64,000 nt of DNA from DAOUJW01 sp034421015 (GTDB taxonomy: Bacteria; Chloroflexota; Dehalococcoidia; Lucifugimonadales; UBA2985), in assembly GCA_034421015.1 (NCBI GenBank), contig DAOUKT010000033.1:3138-67137 (forward strand), given 5' to 3'. Position numbers and translations under genes: made by a program. This document shows, one piece after another, positions 60,103-64,000 of the stretch (its first letter is position 1; the number at the start of each line of letters is the position of its first letter). The notes below the pieces were generated by a model that ran no database searches, was not told the origin of the DNA, and worked only from the letters and a program-made list of their open reading frames with translations.

Positions 60103-60180
60103 GGCTGTGAAAGTGTCATCAGGCAGCATGGTCATGTTACTGACTTGTACAGAGTATTCCTAAAATGAGGAGCTTCTAGC

Positions 60181-62745
60181 TTGCCGCTGCTATTGCGTTT
60201 GTGGGACCTGTTTGAGACCAGAGGTCTGACCCTGCTGCTCCAGTTCGCGGTGCTGGCCATTGCCGTCAGCGCGGTTGAAGCGGCGCAGTGGGTGGCTGCG
60301 CCTTCGCTGGCGCTCCTGGTCCTGTTCGCCTCCATCCTGGCGGCCTTCGCCGGCAGCACGAGGAAGCTGGAGTTCGTCTATCACATTATGGCTGTAGCCC
60401 TCGGAGTGGTCATCGCATACCTTTCTGCGGCATATCTGACCGAAGCCCAGCAGTGGGACCTCAAGTTTACTGAACTGCACGAGCGGCTGGCCGAGTGGTG
60501 GCTGGCGGTGACCGGCGAGGACGCCACCAACGACACGCTGCCCCTCTCCATGATTCTGGTGATGATCACATGGCTGGCGGCGTACGTCAGCTCCTGGACT
60601 CTCTTCAAGTACCGAAACGTCTGGATAACCCTCGTGGCCATAGGCACGGCGATGATGGTGACCCTGACGTACCTTCCGGAGAGCTTCTTCATATACATGT
60701 TCGGCTTCCTCTTCTTTGCATTGCTGCTGGTGGCGCACGTGACCAGCCTGAAGCGGCGCTCAGACCTCCAGGTCCAGGGCAAGACCTACCCATCGACAAT
60801 CCATCGAATGTCCCTGGTCCACGGCCTGATGCTGAGCGTCGTGACCCTGGGCGCGGTGGCCGTTGTGCCCATGGTGGACTCCGACATCAGGCCCCTGAGA
60901 TGGGCAATAAGACCCATCGACTCGGCCGTCGAGGACTTCAGGGGACAGTTGCACAGGATATTCGCCTCGGTGCCCGGGCACCGCCTGGCGTCCCTGAGGT
61001 TCCACGGGCCCGTGCTTCCCCTTGTCAGGCCGGTCCCCGTGGGAGAGGACCCTGTCCTGTCCTCCAACTCGCGGTTCCCCTTCTACTGGCCCGCCGTGGC
61101 CTACGACGAGTACACGTCCAAGGCGTGGAAGGTGGAGGACGTCGAGGAGCGGCCGCTCAGCACCTTCGGCCCGACCCAGCCAGAGGAGGAGGAGGAGGGA
61201 CTGGAGCCGGTTGCGCCGTCTGACTCGTCCGTGACCTACAACGTGGAGATGCACGTGGACTCCCCCTATCTGATGGTGGGCGGAAAGCCGGTCTACGTGG
61301 AGCCCGGGGCCGAGCAGCAGATCCCCGTCTCGCAGACTTTCAACATGGACCTGACCAATATGGAGGTCAACGAAAACCTGCCACCGGAGCTAAGGGAGCT
61401 GGCGTCTGACCTGTCGGTAAGCACCGCAGGGGGCGCCTCCATGGGGCTCGCGGATATACCGCCTGAAGTTCTGGTCAACCGTTTGACCAAGCAGCTGGCC
61501 TCCGGCAGCACCTACGAACTGTCCATCGACTCCAGCTCCAGCGCGTATCACACGGAGCTCAGCGACGCCCTGGGGAGACCGGGCAACACGGTGTCAATGG
61601 AGGTCTCCCAGACTCCCGTGGGCATCTCGCCGGTGTTGTACAAGCCCCTGGAGCGCCTGAGGCCCAACAGCATCTACAGGGTTATTGCGGAGCTGAACCT
61701 GGGCAGCGAGGAGGCTATGCGGGAGGCCGGGCAGGACTACTATCCCGGCATCGTGGATCGGTATCTGCAGGTGCCCGACAGCCTGCCGCCAAGGGTTAGG
61801 ACCCTGGCTGCGGCCATAACCGAGGACGCGTCGAACCCATACGACAGCGCCGTGGCCATCGAAGCGTTCCTCAGGACGATGGAGTACACCACCGTTCCGG
61901 AAATCATAGAGCACGATGCCGACGTGGTGGACCATTTCCTGTTTGTGTCCAGGGAGGGCTACAGCGACCACTTCGCCTCCTCCATGGCCATGATGCTCAG
62001 GACCCTTGGGATTCCCACGCGTCTGGTGCTGGGCTTCGGCCCGGGAAACTCGGAGCAGGGGGATGGCGGCTACATGGTGAGGGACCGTGACAGCCACACC
62101 TGGCCGGAGGTCTTCTTCCCCAACATCGGGTGGATTCCCTTTGAACCGACACCCATCTACCCCCTCAGGCTCCGCGGCCTGCCGGGGGGCGGCTTCAACA
62201 TTGAAGAGCTGGGAGTCGGGGAGCTTGGGCCGGAGTCGGAGGCCACCTTGACGGAGCTGCTGGAGCAGGAGCAGGAGCGTCAGGAACGGGACGACTTTGG
62301 CGGGCCGCTGGAAGGCGGGCAGGGGGTAAGGGCGTTGCCGTTCCGGCACTTTGGCACCCCTCTGGGCTGGGGCGGCGCGCTGTTCCTGGCGTTCATGGTC
62401 ATGGGCCTGGCGCTGCTTCGCTTCTTCTGGATAAGGCAGTACGGCGAGTTCAACACGCCGGAAATGGCCTACAACCGCATTCACCGGCTCGCGGTCTTTC
62501 TTGGCATACCCGCCACCCAATCGCAGACTCCCTACGAGTTTGCGGCAACGCTGGGCGAGTTCCTGCCGGACAATCGAGAGGACATTGACCTCATCTGTCG
62601 CACATTTGTGGAGAAGCGGTACGGCAGGAGGAACCCGTCCGCCGTGGAGGTCATCCGCATGCTGGTGGCGTGGAACCGCATCAAGCGATCGCTCCTGGGG
62701 CTGAAGCTGCAAACGACTGAGGAGACGACCGCATCGACGGCGTGA
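60181..62745 (+). CDS. TgpA-like transglutaminase-fold membrane protein, catalytic Cys replaced
   Basis: This 854-residue protein has six to seven N-terminal membrane segments (about residues 1-230) and a large extracytoplasmic region. Within it lies a transglutaminase-core fold, then a C-terminal membrane span (about 725-745) and a cytoplasmic DUF4129-like tail. The core reads FVSREGYSDHFASSMAMMLRTLGIPTR, where the usual GYCxHFASAM nucleophile Cys is S595. The catalytic His is retained as H639 (RDSHTWPEVFF). So protease/transglutaminase activity is doubtful. The TTG at 60181 has a modest ribosome site. It belongs with DUF58 and MoxR. Confidence 0.85.
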   Translation: MPLLLRLWDLFETRGLTLLLQFAVLAIAVSAVEAAQWVAAPSLALLVLFASILAAFAGSTRKLEFVYHIMAVALGVVIAYLSAAYLTEAQQWDLKFTELHERLAEWWLAVTGEDATNDTLPLSMILVMITWLAAYVSSWTLFKYRNVWITLVAIGTAMMVTLTYLPESFFIYMFGFLFFALLLVAHVTSLKRRSDLQVQGKTYPSTIHRMSLVHGLMLSVVTLGAVAVVPMVDSDIRPLRWAIRPIDSAVEDFRGQLHRIFASVPGHRLASLRFHGPVLPLVRPVPVGEDPVLSSNSRFPFYWPAVAYDEYTSKAWKVEDVEERPLSTFGPTQPEEEEEGLEPVAPSDSSVTYNVEMHVDSPYLMVGGKPVYVEPGAEQQIPVSQTFNMDLTNMEVNENLPPELRELASDLSVSTAGGASMGLADIPPEVLVNRLTKQLASGSTYELSIDSSSSAYHTELSDALGRPGNTVSMEVSQTPVGISPVLYKPLERLRPNSIYRVIAELNLGSEEAMREAGQDYYPGIVDRYLQVPDSLPPRVRTLAAAITEDASNPYDSAVAIEAFLRTMEYTTVPEIIEHDADVVDHFLFVSREGYSDHFASSMAMMLRTLGIPTRLVLGFGPGNSEQGDGGYMVRDRDSHTWPEVFFPNIGWIPFEPTPIYPLRLRGLPGGGFNIEELGVGELGPESEATLTELLEQEQERQERDDFGGPLEGGQGVRALPFRHFGTPLGWGGALFLAFMVMGLALLRFFWIRQYGEFNTPEMAYNRIHRLAVFLGIPATQSQTPYEFAATLGEFLPDNREDIDLICRTFVEKRYGRRNPSAVEVIRMLVAWNRIKRSLLGLKLQTTEETTASTA

Positions 62746-62856
62746 ACGAGGGCGTGAACGAGGTTGAGGCCCTGAGTTGCAACTGACATTCGACGGCCCT
62801 TCTGGTAAACTGGTTGAACTTGGTTTCCTAAGTCCCAGGCGACGGGGAGAGATGTA

Positions 62857-63810
62857 TTGAACCAGCTAAGCGAAGCATCGGCCATTGCACAGAGACTGCT
62901 GGACAGCGTGAAGAGCGTGATCGTGGGCAAGGACCACGCCATCGAGCTCAGCCTGGTTGCTCTGATATCCGAAGGCCACCTGCTCATTGAAGACGTGCCC
63001 GGGCTGGGCAAGACCACCCTGGCAAGGGCCATAGCCCTGTCCACGGGGTGCAGCTTCAAGCGCATTCAGTTTGTGCCTGACCTGCTTCCCAGCGACATTA
63101 CCGGGGTCAACATCTACAACCAGAAGAGCGGGGACTTTGAGTTCAGGCCCGGCCCGGTGATGGCCCAGGTGGTGCTGGCAGACGAGATCAACCGCGCCCC
63201 TTCCAAGACCCAGGCGGCCCTTCTGGAGGCGATGGAGGAGCACCAGGCCACCGTCGACGGCGTGACCTACGCCATGTCCAGGCCCTTTCTTATCATCGCA
63301 ACCCTGAACCCGGTGGAGTATCACGGCATATTCCCTCTGCCGGAGGCCCAGCTCGACAGGTTCATAATGAGGGTGAGCCTTGGCTACGCCAGCTTCCAGC
63401 AGGAGCTTGCGATCATTGAGCGGCAGGAGAAGCAGAACCCCCTTGACGAGGTTGCGCCCGTTGCCACGCCGGAGCAGGTTATGCTCCTGCAGGAGGAGAC
63501 CAAGGGGATATACGTGGACCCTCTGGTCAGGCAGTACATAGTATCCCTGAGCCAGGCGTCCCGGCAGCACCAGGACGTGGTTCTGGGCGCGTCGCACAGG
63601 GGGTCCCTGGCCCTCTTCCGGACGTGCCAGTCCCTGGCCCTGATGCGAGGCCGTGACTACGTAGTCCCGGACGACGTGAAGGAGCTGTCCGTGGGAGTGC
63701 TGGGCCACAGGCTGATTCTCACGCCGGAGGCCCGCGCCCGTGGGCTGGACGGGCAGAAGGTGACCACCAGCATCGTGGACAACCTCCCTGTGCCGGGCGT
63801 CACCGGCTGA
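62857..63810 (+). CDS. MoxR-family AAA ATPase
   Basis: This is a 317-residue AAA+ ATPase. Walker A is DVPGLGKTTLARA, Walker B VVLADEINRAPSKTQAALLEAMEE, sensor 1 IIATLNPVEYHG and sensor 2 ASHRGSLALFR. MoxR ATPases act as chaperones for DUF58 and VWA proteins. Here it follows the transglutaminase-like gene by 111 bases; in most clusters MoxR comes first. The TTG at 62857 follows GGGAGAG. Confidence 0.9.
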   Translation: MNQLSEASAIAQRLLDSVKSVIVGKDHAIELSLVALISEGHLLIEDVPGLGKTTLARAIALSTGCSFKRIQFVPDLLPSDITGVNIYNQKSGDFEFRPGPVMAQVVLADEINRAPSKTQAALLEAMEEHQATVDGVTYAMSRPFLIIATLNPVEYHGIFPLPEAQLDRFIMRVSLGYASFQQELAIIERQEKQNPLDEVAPVATPEQVMLLQEETKGIYVDPLVRQYIVSLSQASRQHQDVVLGASHRGSLALFRTCQSLALMRGRDYVVPDDVKELSVGVLGHRLILTPEARARGLDGQKVTTSIVDNLPVPGVTG

Positions 63811-63908
63811 TTCGCGCCGATTCCACCGTGCTGCGCTGGCCTTCGGATAACTCCACTCGGCGCGCTATCTCTTCGTCACCCCTGCGGAAGCAGCAACTGT
63901 CTTAAGAG

Positions 63909-64000
63909 TCAAGGTTTTGCCGCCTTGGGTTGCCAGGGTTGGCCGGACTTAATCATGGAGTTGAGGATGACCAGTAGCTTGCGCATGCAGGCCGTCAGGG
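63909..64000 (-). mobile_element. IS110-type transposase, C-terminal end (runs off the window)
   Basis: The minus strand encodes LTACMRKLLVILNSMIKSGQ followed by PWQPKAAKP and stop (63911-63909). This is the characteristic C-terminus of IS110-family transposases. Only the last 30 codons lie in the window, so intactness cannot be judged. The 98 bases between it and the MoxR stop would include the insertion-sequence end. Confidence 0.7.

Overview
The window is about 64 kb of high-GC bacterial chromosome. Several features suggest a Chloroflexota genome, possibly a SAR202/Dehalococcoidia-like lineage. These are lipoproteins with Pro/Thr/Ala-rich linkers after the lipobox, frequent TTG and GTG starts behind strong AGGAGG sites, CaiB/BaiF CoA-transferases, a UGSC-type selenoprotein and many MFS and ABC importers. 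The taxonomic call is an inference; no rRNA or tRNA gene was seen.

Layout. 1-8.5 kb: a BMP-type ABC importer followed by a biuret-hydrolase-like cysteine hydrolase, an amidase-signature enzyme and a DUF1116 (AllG-like) protein, which together look like an uptake and breakdown pathway for an N-rich ureide or purine product. 8.8-12.6 kb: a redox/selenium block holding a two-domain DUF427 protein interrupted by an in-frame TGA at its invariant Cys, a thioredoxin-reductase-like flavoprotein, an unknown conserved protein and a UGSC protein whose TGA is the selenocysteine of the UGSC motif. Both TGAs are followed by hairpins that fit the bacterial SECIS rules. 12.6-16.4 kb: a VOC remnant, a hydrolase, a peptidase-E-like protein, an acetyltransferase and an MFS carrier. 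16.6-20.4 kb: a MacB/LolD-like ATPase with a 1018-residue FtsX-type permease. 20.6-31.5 kb: a DUF35/thiolase-like pair, SDR proteins, RNase D, a metallophosphoesterase-fold protein without its metal ligands, an NCS2 purine permease with a soluble C-terminal domain, a methyltransferase, and VOC and YdeI-family proteins.

31.6-39.3 kb: membrane proteins, an AIM24-like protein, a ProX/ProW importer without a local ATPase, a SulP carrier and a K+ channel with an RCK domain. 39.4-41.9 kb: a run of seven very small minus-strand genes of toxin-antitoxin type (VapBC, DUF2442/DUF4160, HicB-like, DUF2283) driven by two copies of one duplicated promoter region. 42.0-46.1 kb: a tandem-fused CoA-transferase and two paralogous ribbon-helix-helix-like proteins behind a palindromic promoter. 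47.4-52.3 kb: a zinc homeostasis cluster with ZnuA/C/B import, a His-rich CDF exporter and a 74-residue His/Cys-rich repeat protein. 52.7-57.7 kb: an oligopeptide-type binding protein and two MFS carriers. 57.9-63.8 kb: a membrane protein, DUF58, a transglutaminase-fold membrane protein with Ser in place of the catalytic Cys, and MoxR. The right edge enters the C-terminus of an IS110-type transposase.

The strongest candidates for something undescribed are the DUF427 UGA/Sec gene within the selenoprotein block, the His/Cys-rich zinc protein, the tandem RHH-like paralogs and several enzyme folds that have lost catalytic residues.
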